Origin: Candidatus Levyibacteriota bacterium | GTDB lineage: Bacteria > Patescibacteriota > Microgenomatia > Levybacterales > UBA12049 | Direction of reading: 5' to 3' | Assembly: GCA_003173995.1 (NCBI GenBank) | Contig: PRDT01000068.1 | Location: 1-7,730, forward strand | Length of the DNA: 7,730 bases | Position numbers and translations under genes: made by a program | Part shown: positions 1 to 6,458 of the stretch, piece after piece | Numbering within the stretch: position 1 is the stretch's first letter | How the letters are laid out: every line of letters starts with the position of its first letter | The notes under the pieces: generated by a model | Told to the model about the DNA's origin: nothing | The model's database searches: none | The model's input: the letters and a program-made list of their open reading frames with translations, nothing else

Positions 1-312
1 AAAGAATATAAGGAAACTGATTTACATTGTCTAAAATCGCTTTATGCCGATGCAATAAAACTTGTTGAGGAAAAATTAAAGCAAAAACCAGATGATATGC
101 TTATGCACGAATCAACTGAACATGATGATCTTGCTTCAAGCTTGATAGGTTTAACCGTTGAAACAAAACGATCTAAATTAGAAGGAGTCTCAACTATGTT
201 TAAAGCATCCGAATCCAATGAATCTAATTTAAAACATAAACAGTGTAGTGGACCTCATCAGGCAGTGTCTGAAGATCAAACGATGGAAGTTTCTCTATCA
301 TTTACTCCATAA
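1..312 (+). CDS. 3' end of an unrecognised hypothetical protein (partial)
   Basis: The + strand frame is open from the first base to a TAA at 310-312, giving the last 103 residues of a protein whose start lies outside the window. I do not recognise a family. The first third is charged and probably helical (a run rich in K, E and L up to about residue 31). The rest is polar, rich in S, E, K and N, with no membrane segment and low-complexity character, ending in SLSFTP. The in-frame ATG codons at 97 and 103 are probably internal, because the frame stays open with the same composition upstream of them. A strong hairpin follows 17 bases after the stop. The acidic, polar tail with a hydrophobic residue at position -3 loosely resembles the C-terminal signals of Dot/Icm type IV effectors, but that is speculation. 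That the frame is coding is fairly likely; the function is unknown. Confidence 0.6.
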   Translation, partial: KEYKETDLHCLKSLYADAIKLVEEKLKQKPDDMLMHESTEHDDLASSLIGLTVETKRSKLEGVSTMFKASESNESNLKHKQCSGPHQAVSEDQTMEVSLSFTP

Positions 313-329
313 TTGATAAATTTCAAATT

Positions 330-361
330 GTTGCTAGCGGGATTTTTGACCTGCTAGCGAC
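330..361 (+). terminator. strong hairpin after the partial gene, probable transcript end
   Basis: Bases 330-341 pair with 350-361 around an eight-base loop, giving a 12-bp stem that includes two G-U pairs; the core is GCTAGC on both arms. It lies 17 bases past the stop of the upstream gene and about 135 bases before infA, the expected place for a terminator. No uridine run follows the stem on either strand, so classical intrinsic termination is uncertain. It could instead protect an mRNA 3' end. The inner GCTAGC is itself palindromic. Confidence 0.45.
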
Positions 362-495
362 ATCAATAAGCTTTCATATTTTTAAGTATCTGCCAATATA
401 TCTTACAGTTATTAAATAATTGTTATTGTAAATGAATGATTTTTACGGCAACATAGCAGAATTTAAGGCATGAGAGAGTTAAGCTTAGGTAAATT

Positions 496-768
496 ATGGC
501 GAAAGAAGAGCAGATAGTGATGGAAGGTACAGTCATCGAGACTTTACCTAATACCTTATTTAGGGTGGAAGTGGAGTTAGAAGTTAATGGTATTAAGAAA
601 AAGCATATTATTAATGCCCATATTTCTGGACGTATGCGAAAAAGCTATATCCGTGTCCTTACTGGCGATAAGGTGAAAGTTGAAATGACACCGTATGATC
701 TGAAAAAGGGTCGCATCATATTTCGCGGTAAAGGATCCGAGCCTGATAAATCTAAACCTAAGGACTAG
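496..768 (+). CDS. infA: translation initiation factor IF-1, with an internal insertion and C-terminal tail
   Basis: IF-1 binds the A site of the 30S subunit and works with IF-2 and IF-3 in assembling the initiation complex. The protein matches the S1-like OB-fold family from end to end: MAKEEQIVMEGTVIETLPNT at the start, then FRVE, AHISGRMRKSYIR (41-53), LTGDKV, TPYDL and KGRIIFR. It has 90 residues, while the usual bacterial IF-1 has about 72. Two differences account for this. About seven extra residues lie between FRVE and the NAHISG strand (around 26-37, with a KKK run), and about eleven charged residues follow the normal end (80-90). The ATG at 496 has a modest AGG six bases upstream (487-489). 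The C-terminal codons overlap the end of clpA by four bases on the opposite strand. I see no clear promoter in 362-495. The identity is secure; the effect of the extra segments is unknown. Confidence 0.95.
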   Translation: MAKEEQIVMEGTVIETLPNTLFRVEVELEVNGIKKKHIINAHISGRMRKSYIRVLTGDKVKVEMTPYDLKKGRIIFRGKGSEPDKSKPKD

Positions 769-3074
769 CTAATAGGTGCTTGAGATAGATTTTTATTTTC
801 TTCAGGGGGTGTAATCATTCCCCGTTTTTCAGAAATAATTAATTGTAATTCATCGTTGCTACTGGTTAATAACAATTGCCCGCCGTGTACTAAACGTCCA
901 AAAAGTAATTCATCGGCAATCGGTTTTTTGATTCTTTCTTGAATGAGACGCATCATAGGGCGTGCTCCCATGCTTCTATCATAACCGTGCTTAGCTAGCC
1001 AAATGCGGGCGGGTTTGTCCACTTGCAAGCTAACATGTTTCTTTTCAAGTTGAGATTCTAACTCGAGTAAATACTTATCAACGACTTGAGAGACGATGGT
1101 TGCATTTAAATAGTTAAAATAGATAGTGGCATCCAAGCGATTGCGAAATTCAGGCGAAAATATTCGTTTGATAGCCTCTGAATTTTCAGCTTGATTTAAG
1201 CTAGGTGTAAAACCAATTTCTTGACGACTGAACTGTTCTGCTCCCGCGTTACTGGTCATTACCAAAATAATATGACTAAAATCAGTCTTTCGGCCATTGG
1301 TATCTGTTAAGTTACCATGATCCATGACTTGTAATAAGAGATTAAAAATATCGGGATGAGCTTTTTCAATCTCATCCAATAATAAAACAGCGTGCGGATG
1401 TTTAGTCACCGCTTCGGTTAATAAACCACCTTGATCATAACCAATATAACCGGGAGGGGCCCCTATTAAACGAGATACACTATGTCTTTCCATATATTCA
1501 GACATATCAAAACGCAGTAATTCAATACCCATGAGTTCTGCAAGTTGACGGGTAACCTCTGTTTTACCCACACCCGTTGGTCCGGCGAAAAGAAAAGATC
1601 CGATGGTTTTATTGGTTTCTCTTAAACCAGAACGCGTTAATTTCATAGCTGCACAGAGATTTTCGATTGCCATATCCTGGCCAAATACGCGTCCTTTTAG
1701 TTTTTCTTCTAAGTGACGCAACCGACTTTTATCTGAAGCTGAAACATTTCGTGTGGGAATGTGTACCATCTTAGCGACTATGGCTTCGATTTCATGGATA
1801 CCAATGACGTGCTTTCTTTTATGACTAGGTCGCAGGGCCTGATAGGCACCGGCTTCGTCAACGATATCAATCGCTTTATCGGGTAAGAAGCGATCCGGTA
1901 AATAACGGGCTGCAAGCTCTACACTTGCACGTAAGGCAGTCATACGATATTTGACATGATGATGTTCTTCTAATCTATCTCGCAATCCGCGTAAAATAGC
2001 AATGGTTTCTTCTAAATTGGGTTCAGGGACATCAATTTTTTGGAAGCGTCTTGCTAAAGCACGATCTTTTTCAAAAATGCTACGATATTCTTGGTAAGTC
2101 GTAGCACCGATGCATTTTAATTCACCTGTAGTGAGTAAAGGCTTAATTAAATTAGAAGCATCCATGACACCACCTGAGGCTGCACCAGCACCAATGACGA
2201 CATGAATCTCATCAATAAACAATACGGATTGAGGTTCTTGTTTAAGTTGTGCTAATAAAGCCTTAAATCTTTTTTCAAAATCACCCCGGTATTTGGTTCC
2301 GGCCAGTAAGCTACCGAGATCCAATGAATAAATGGTACTGTTCGCAAGAACAGAGGGAACTCTTTTTTCAATAATGGCTTTAGCCAGCCCTTCCACGATC
2401 GCAGTTTTCCCGACGCCGGCTTCACCGACCAATAAAGGATTATTTTTACGACGGCGACAAAGAATTTGAATAACACGTGCTAATTCTTCTTCCCGACCAA
2501 TTAAAGGATCAATTTTTCCAAGACGTGCTTTGCTATTTAAATTAATTGCATACAGTTCCAATGGACTATTTCCAGGACCTTCTATTGTGACTTCTTCTTC
2601 AGTCACAAACTGATTTAATTTAGGCTCAAAATTATCTTGTAATTTAGGTAGCCCTTGAGATATGTAATTCGATACATCAGAGCGCGTTACATTTTCACGG
2701 CGCAAAAAGTAAATAGCTTGGCTATCTTGTTCACCGAAGATAGCGGCTAAAATATTAACCCCATGTACTTGGGTTTTGCCGCTGGATTGCACTTGAAAAA
2801 TTGCGCGTTGCAATACACGTTGAAAACCTAACGTGGGTTGTATATCAAGATTAGGATCGGCAGAAGGGAACAAAGGGGTAGTTGCCGCAATAAAATTGCT
2901 AATCTCATTCTTAAGTCGATTTAAATTCGCTCCGCATGCTTTCAATGCGGCAATGGCAGAAGCTTCATCCAAAAGTGCTAACAATAGATGTTCAACTGTT
3001 AAATATTCATAACGTTTTTCACGGGCTTGTTTAAATATCGCATTTAAACTAACTTCAAGCTCTTTGCTAAACAT
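765..3074 (-). CDS. clpA: ATP-dependent Clp protease ATP-binding subunit ClpA
   Basis: ClpA is the hexameric AAA+ unfoldase that feeds substrates, including N-degron proteins, to the cytoplasmic ClpP peptidase. The 769-residue product is close to the E. coli length (758). In order it shows a double-Clp N-domain (1-145), AAA module 1 with Walker A GEAGVGKT (217-224), Walker B LFIDEIH (285-291) and arginines at 342-343, then AAA module 2 with Walker A GPTGVGKT (498-505), pore segment GYIGYDQGG (542-550), Walker B LLLDEIE (564-570), an arginine finger in FRNRLD and sensor 2 GARP (703-706). The ClpP-docking loop is present as IGF (620-622). There is no middle coiled coil, which separates it from ClpB and ClpC. 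The start is set at 3074 by an AGGAGG six bases upstream; the frame runs 18 codons further but that stretch does not look like ClpA. No clpS precedes it, unlike many relatives. The stop shares CTAG with infA. Confidence 0.96.
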   Translation of the reverse strand: MFSKELEVSLNAIFKQAREKRYEYLTVEHLLLALLDEASAIAALKACGANLNRLKNEISNFIAATTPLFPSADPNLDIQPTLGFQRVLQRAIFQVQSSGKTQVHGVNILAAIFGEQDSQAIYFLRRENVTRSDVSNYISQGLPKLQDNFEPKLNQFVTEEEVTIEGPGNSPLELYAINLNSKARLGKIDPLIGREEELARVIQILCRRRKNNPLLVGEAGVGKTAIVEGLAKAIIEKRVPSVLANSTIYSLDLGSLLAGTKYRGDFEKRFKALLAQLKQEPQSVLFIDEIHVVIGAGAASGGVMDASNLIKPLLTTGELKCIGATTYQEYRSIFEKDRALARRFQKIDVPEPNLEETIAILRGLRDRLEEHHHVKYRMTALRASVELAARYLPDRFLPDKAIDIVDEAGAYQALRPSHKRKHVIGIHEIEAIVAKMVHIPTRNVSASDKSRLRHLEEKLKGRVFGQDMAIENLCAAMKLTRSGLRETNKTIGSFLFAGPTGVGKTEVTRQLAELMGIELLRFDMSEYMERHSVSRLIGAPPGYIGYDQGGLLTEAVTKHPHAVLLLDEIEKAHPDIFNLLLQVMDHGNLTDTNGRKTDFSHIILVMTSNAGAEQFSRQEIGFTPSLNQAENSEAIKRIFSPEFRNRLDATIYFNYLNATIVSQVVDKYLLELESQLEKKHVSLQVDKPARIWLAKHGYDRSMGARPMMRLIQERIKKPIADELLFGRLVHGGQLLLTSSNDELQLIISEKRGMITPPEENKNLSQAPIS

Positions 3075-3080
3075 GGTAGC

Positions 3081-3086
3081 CCTCCT
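3081..3086 (-). promoter_or_regulatory. clpA ribosome binding site
   Basis: A perfect AGGAGG lies six bases before the ATG at 3074-3072. It selects this ATG over the in-frame ATG at 3128, which has no comparable site and would add 18 residues not expected in ClpA. Confidence 0.85.
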
Positions 3087-3097
3087 TTTCGAATCGT

Positions 3098-3128
3098 ATA
3101 ATAGCCGTGATTTCTCGCATAAAGGCAA
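3098..3128 (-). promoter_or_regulatory. candidate clpA promoter
   Basis: On the minus strand TTGCCT (3128-3123) and TATTAT (3103-3098) are 19 bases apart, a little wider than ideal for sigma-70. A start near 3091 would give a leader of under 20 bases containing the AGGAGG. A second possible -10, TATAAC, lies further upstream around 3140, with a poorer -35. The -35 match and the spacing are the weak points. Confidence 0.4.
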
Positions 3129-3383
3129 GTTTCACTGTTGTTATACAAGCTGGGTAGTCCATGTTGAAAAAATTATTTCCCTTTATTTTTAGCCTAGTCG
3201 AAATTTAGGGATTTGCGAGTTTGCGTAATTTTAAGCCTTTTAAGTGCAGGTAAAAGGGAGAGTGTATTTTTTCAGTACCGGATAAGGCTTTTTCAGCAGT
3301 GTAAAAGTAGTAGTGATAGATGATTTTAAGAGGAAAATTAAAACTTCCTCTTAACTTAGCGATGGATTATAAAATGATTATTT
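3129..3383. other. intergenic region between icd and clpA, no gene seen
   Basis: This stretch, together with the clpA leader, is the longest gap between minus-strand genes here. I read it in all frames and found no protein with a start codon. One minus-strand frame stays open for about 50 codons across the middle, but it has no ATG and crosses the icd 3' hairpin. Nothing resembles ClpS, which often sits next to clpA in gammaproteobacteria. A 7-bp inverted repeat, AAGCCTT/AAGGCTT (3233-3239 and 3284-3290), has a 44-base loop and is too open to call a terminator. Confidence 0.6.
3326..3354 (-). terminator. perfect 10-bp hairpin downstream of icd
   Basis: TTAAGAGGAA (3326-3335) and TTCCTCTTAA (3345-3354) are perfect inverted repeats around a nine-base loop. 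They lie 29 bases past the icd stop in the direction of icd transcription. No uridine run follows on the minus strand, so this is either a weak terminator or an mRNA 3' end stabiliser. It would separate icd transcripts from clpA. Confidence 0.5.
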
Positions 3384-4676
3384 TTATAAGGGGGTAACAG
3401 AGGTCAGTGTTTGTTCATTACACATATGATCCACGATAGATTGAGCAAAATCAGAGCAACTAACTTCTTTGGCATTGCTCATTAAACGAGCAAAGTCGTA
3501 AGTCACGGTTTTGGCTAGTATAGCCCCTTCCATACCGGTGATGATGTGATCAGCTGCTTCATTCCAACCTAGATGACGTAGCATCATTTCTGCCGATAAA
3601 ATGAGAGATCCGGGGTTGACCTTATTTTGTCCTGCATACTTAGGTGCTGTGCCATGAGTGGCTTCAAACATAGCGACTTGGTCGCTTAGGTTGGCCCCAG
3701 GGGCAATGCCAATGCCACCTACCTGTGCCGCTAATGCATCCGAGATATAATCGCCATTCAGATTTAATGTGGCTATCACACTATATTCGGCAGGGCGTAA
3801 TAGAATTTGTTGTAAGAAAGCATCCGCAATAAAATCTTTGATAATAATCTCCTTTCCAGTTTTCGGATTTTTTAGGTGCATCCAAGGTCCTCCACCAAGC
3901 AGTGCTGCGCCAAATTGCTCTTTAGCGATCGCATATCCCCAATCTTTAAAGGCACCTTCGGTGAATTTCATGATATTGCCCTTATGCACTAAGGTTACCG
4001 AAGGTAGATCGTGATCGATGGTGTATTGAATGGCTCGTTTCACTAAGCGTTGAGTACCTTCTTTTGATATGGGTTTAATACCTATACCACAATGCTCAGG
4101 AAATCGAATTTTTTTAACGCCCATATCATGTTGTAAGAAAGCAATTAATTGTTTAGCTTGTTTGCTGTCAGCTGCCCACTCGATTCCGGCATAAATATCT
4201 TCAGAATTTTCTCTAAAAATAACCATATTAGTTTTTTCAGGCTTACGAACCGGACTCGGCACACCTTTAAAATAGCGGATTGGGCGCAGACAAACATACA
4301 GATCCAACTGTTGGCGCAAGGCGACATTCAAGGAGCGAATCCCTCCGCCTACCGGTGTAGTCAGCGGACCTTTGATAGAAACGACATAATCGCGTACCGC
4401 AGCCAGTGTTTCCTCGGGTAACCAGATATTGGATCCATAAATCTGTGTCGCTTTTTCTCCAGCATAAATTTCCATCCAAGCAATTCGACGTTTATCGCCA
4501 TAAGCTTTACTAATGGCCGCATCGACGACAAGTCGCATAGCCGGTGTGATATCCACTCCAATACCATCTCCTTCAATAAAAGGAATGATCGGTTGATTGG
4601 GTACATTTAAGGAATAATCGGGATTAATCGCTATTTTTTCGCCGGAATCTGGAATCTGGATATGTTGATAAGGCAT
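3384..4676 (-). CDS. icd: NADP-dependent isocitrate dehydrogenase
   Basis: This TCA-cycle enzyme oxidatively decarboxylates isocitrate to 2-oxoglutarate with NADP+ in the cytoplasm. The 430-residue protein follows E. coli Icd (416) throughout with a constant offset of two. Isocitrate-binding residues are S115, N117, R121, R131 and R155, with catalytic Y162 and K232. The metal-binding aspartates are D285, D309 and D313. NADP specificity is indicated by K346, Y347, V353, Y393 and R397, matching E. coli K344, Y345, V351, Y391 and R395. S115 is the position that the kinase/phosphatase AceK modifies in enterics, so control of that kind is chemically possible if aceK exists elsewhere. The C-terminus runs 12 residues past the E. 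coli end. The ATG at 4676 has GGAG seven bases upstream (4687-4684). It lies 86 bases past the end of the orphan gene on the same strand, so some read-through from there is possible. Confidence 0.97.
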   Translation of the reverse strand: MPYQHIQIPDSGEKIAINPDYSLNVPNQPIIPFIEGDGIGVDITPAMRLVVDAAISKAYGDKRRIAWMEIYAGEKATQIYGSNIWLPEETLAAVRDYVVSIKGPLTTPVGGGIRSLNVALRQQLDLYVCLRPIRYFKGVPSPVRKPEKTNMVIFRENSEDIYAGIEWAADSKQAKQLIAFLQHDMGVKKIRFPEHCGIGIKPISKEGTQRLVKRAIQYTIDHDLPSVTLVHKGNIMKFTEGAFKDWGYAIAKEQFGAALLGGGPWMHLKNPKTGKEIIIKDFIADAFLQQILLRPAEYSVIATLNLNGDYISDALAAQVGGIGIAPGANLSDQVAMFEATHGTAPKYAGQNKVNPGSLILSAEMMLRHLGWNEAADHIITGMEGAILAKTVTYDFARLMSNAKEVSCSDFAQSIVDHMCNEQTLTSVTPL

Positions 4677-4694
4677 GTCGCTACTCCGCTTTTT

Positions 4695-4726
4695 TTGGGA
4701 TTGAAAGGGTAAAAATTCGATCCCAA
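4695..4726. repeat. inverted repeat in the icd leader
   Basis: TTGGGAT (4695-4701) and ATCCCAA (4720-4726) form a perfect 7-bp inverted repeat with an 18-base spacer, just upstream of the icd ribosome binding site. It could be a leader hairpin or a dimeric operator. With a stem this short, chance is also possible. Confidence 0.3.
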
Positions 4727-4762
4727 TTTTACCGGATTTTGTTCATTTGAGCGAGATTAAGG

Positions 4763-5281
4763 TTAAGGGCTTTTACTTAGATGTTGATCGTTTATATAAG
4801 TGTCAGCAGGAGCGTCTTTAAAAAATTTACAAGCTAATCTAGCAGAATAAGTGCCTTGATATTCACGATATTTTTTATCAGAGAAGGTTACTGTTGGCTT
4901 CGGATCTTTCTCTGCGTTAATTAATGAGGAATCTTTAGATTTAATTATCTGATTAATTTTAGTTTCTAAATTTACTAGACTTGTTTTAAGTACATGTATG
5001 CATTGTTCTATAATCTTTTCTTCAGGTAAATTAGCTTTTTTATAAAATTCTGCTGAGTTTTTAAGAAGTTCTTCAACTTTTTTTAAAAATTTAAGTTTTT
5101 TAGAATCAGCATAGTTTTCTTCTATATTATTTAAGTCTTCTATTATAAAAATTGCATAATTGTTATGAGCAATAGCACGGCGTTCATCAAAAGATTTTTT
5201 ATTATTTGATACCTCAGCTAGATCAACAACTATGTTAAGTTTCTTAAATGTGTTTAATATTTTTTCCTGTTCTATGACCAA
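4763..5281 (-). CDS. orphan lysine-rich helical protein, downstream member of an overlapping pair
   Basis: I do not recognise this 172-residue protein. It is lysine- and asparagine-rich and probably mostly helical for residues 1-115. The segment AHNNYAIFIIED (38-49), followed by KNSAEFYKKA (74-83), echoes the TPR-like segment of the upstream gene (VHYNFAETLVEK and KESRNFYKNA). The tail (about 130-172) is polar and probably not helical. There is no signal peptide or membrane segment. The frame contains no ATG at all: the only plausible start is the TTG at 5281-5279, lying inside the last codons of the upstream gene and 10 bases short of clearing its stop. The Shine-Dalgarno candidate, AAGAAG just upstream, is weak. 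It may be translationally coupled to the upstream gene, or it may be the 3' part of a longer gene broken by a frameshift. Base composition is much more AT-rich than icd. Confidence 0.55.
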   Translation of the reverse strand: MVIEQEKILNTFKKLNIVVDLAEVSNNKKSFDERRAIAHNNYAIFIIEDLNNIEENYADSKKLKFLKKVEELLKNSAEFYKKANLPEEKIIEQCIHVLKTSLVNLETKINQIIKSKDSSLINAEKDPKPTVTFSDKKYREYQGTYSARLACKFFKDAPADTYINDQHLSKSP

Positions 5282-6162
5282 AGATCTTCTTTAAGTTTTT
5301 TAGCTTCAGGATAAATGGGATCTTCATTGGATAATTCGGTTTTTCTTTTTAATTGAGGATTAGCCACTTTGACACATATTTCCTCATTCTTGATTACCCA
5401 TTCTAAAGTTGGGGCAGGAAGTCTTTGGAGGCGAATACTAAAAGTTTTAAATGATCGGTTATTACTTTTATCCAGTGATCGTACTTCATTCAAGCGGGTG
5501 TTGGTTTGATCTGCATATTCTAATAGCTCATTTTCTTCAGCTGATGTATTTGTTTTTTTAGCTGCGTTCTTATAAAAATTTCTGGATTCTTTAAAATATT
5601 TTAGTGCTTTTTTATAATCTGATTTTTCGACTAAAGTTTCTGCAAAGTTATAATGAACATCTGCTAAGAGTTTTTCTTTCTTAGTTTTCCAAGTTTTTTC
5701 AAAGTCACCAATATAGTTTAATAACCTAATGGAACTTTCATCCTTTGAATCTAAACTCATTTTTTTTAATAATTGTTTAAATTCAGTGTCAATTGCTTGA
5801 ATTTTTTTGCTTAATTTATTAAGTTGTTTTTCAGTTTCTGGCTCTAAGGCTAAGGCATGCACGTCTGAATAAAGCATTGATATCCATGCTTCAAGATAAA
5901 GTTTATTAGTTAATGAAGTAGTATTTCCTTTGTCTTTAATAGTAGATTCAATAGTAGATTTAATTACTTGGAAATTTTCTCTACATGAACTAAATTTTTT
6001 TATATCTGGGTTATTTTTAGATTTATTATAGACTGCATTATAATTTGTATTGGCGCTGTCCATAAGTTTTTTTAAAGATTTCTCCAAATCTGTTTCACTA
6101 TTTGTTTGCCTAATTTCTTCATTGATTGAAATTTTCCTCTCAGGGATTTTTTGTGCGGGCAT
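5272..6162 (-). CDS. orphan TPR-like helical protein, upstream member of an overlapping pair
   Basis: This 296-residue protein belongs to no family I can name. It is charged, rich in K, N, S and E, and predicted to be mainly helical with no signal peptide or membrane segment, so probably cytoplasmic or secreted by a leaderless route. Residues 168-201 fit the TPR pattern, with small or hydrophobic residues at the packing positions (F173, A174, Y183, A186, F190). A related segment starts at D100 (DVHALALE versus DVHYNFAE at 168), about 69 residues earlier. Residues 241-270 look like beta strands, and a lysine- and glutamate-rich tail ends in EDLWS. The ATG at 6162 has only a weak GAG about nine bases upstream. 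The end overlaps the next gene by 10 bases in the -1 frame. Composition is strongly AT-rich compared with the flanking core genes, suggesting an accessory or fast-evolving gene. A host-directed role is possible but unproven. Confidence 0.7.
   Translation of the reverse strand: MPAQKIPERKISINEEIRQTNSETDLEKSLKKLMDSANTNYNAVYNKSKNNPDIKKFSSCRENFQVIKSTIESTIKDKGNTTSLTNKLYLEAWISMLYSDVHALALEPETEKQLNKLSKKIQAIDTEFKQLLKKMSLDSKDESSIRLLNYIGDFEKTWKTKKEKLLADVHYNFAETLVEKSDYKKALKYFKESRNFYKNAAKKTNTSAEENELLEYADQTNTRLNEVRSLDKSNNRSFKTFSIRLQRLPAPTLEWVIKNEEICVKVANPQLKRKTELSNEDPIYPEAKKLKEDLWS
5939..5962. repeat. two-copy 12-bp tandem repeat inside the TPR-like gene
   Basis: Two adjacent 12-base units, 5939-5950 and 5951-5962, differ at one position. 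On the coding (minus) strand they give a repeated STI(K/E) block at residues 69-76 of the 296-residue protein. The unit is a multiple of three, so gain or loss of a copy keeps the frame. Confidence 0.6.
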
Positions 6163-6265
6163 GTTGATAATCTCAGGTGATTTTGAAATTGCTTTAAAAT
6201 TTCAGTAAATTTAATTTTTTGTTAGTTTATAATTTAAAAACCTACTATAAATAATTTTTCTTAAC

Positions 6266-6295
6266 ATAGTATTAAGGGCACTGCTAAAAATTCAA
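6266..6295 (-). promoter_or_regulatory. candidate promoter for the orphan gene pair
   Basis: On the minus strand TTGAAT (6295-6290) and TACTAT (6271-6266) are 18 bases apart, each matching four of six sigma-70 consensus bases. It lies about 100 bases upstream of the ATG at 6162 in a very AT-rich region where such matches arise easily, so support is modest. Confidence 0.3.
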
Positions 6296-6352
6296 TAAAA
6301 ACTAAGAAAATTACCGCGAATTAAAAAATTAGGACATACCAATAAACGCTTA

Positions 6353-6378
6353 AAGCTGATAAACAGCTTGTATTTTTT
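6353..6378 (+). terminator. terminator-like hairpin in the divergent intergenic region
   Basis: AAGCTG (6353-6358) pairs with CAGCTT (6364-6369) around a five-base loop. GTA and then six T follow on the + strand, ending at 6378. The shape is that of a weak intrinsic terminator, but no + strand gene precedes it: the gene to the left runs the other way. It might end a short + transcript starting between about 6180 and 6330, or be chance in AT-rich DNA. The rest of the 6163-6458 gap shows no protein-coding frame I would support. Confidence 0.3.
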
Positions 6379-6458
6379 CATAAATCACAACAAACTTATT
6401 CGCTTAATAAGCTCGGATGAGTATATACTTTAAATTTAAAGAGCTATTGAGTTAAGCA

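Noticed and set aside
313..495. tRNA gene beside infA, as in some enterics
   Set aside because: No cloverleaf, TTCGA-type T-loop or CCA end could be found; only the hairpin at 330-361 is present.
3075..3128. Longer clpA starting at the ATG at 3128
   Set aside because: The 18 extra residues do not resemble a ClpA N-terminus and there is no good ribosome binding site, whereas the ATG at 3074 has a perfect AGGAGG and begins with a typical ClpA sequence.
3200..3375. Minus-strand open stretch of about 50 codons between icd and clpA, considered as a decayed clpS
   Set aside because: It has no start codon, overlaps the icd 3' hairpin and shows none of the ClpS motifs.
3769..4421. Open frames on the + strand within icd (3769-4014 and 4149-4421)
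   Set aside because: They lie antisense to a fully conserved enzyme and their translations look like no protein family.
5270..5295. Programmed -1 frameshift joining the two orphan genes
   Set aside because: No X XXY YYZ slippery heptamer in the right frame lies between the downstream-frame stop at 5293 and the upstream stop at 5272, so I list only the overlap and do not claim recoding.
6273..6293. GGGCACTGCTAAAAATT, resembling the end of an IS5-like insertion sequence
   Set aside because: There is no matching inverted end nearby, no transposase remnant and no target duplication; a loosely similar stretch near 3290 is too short and too diverged.
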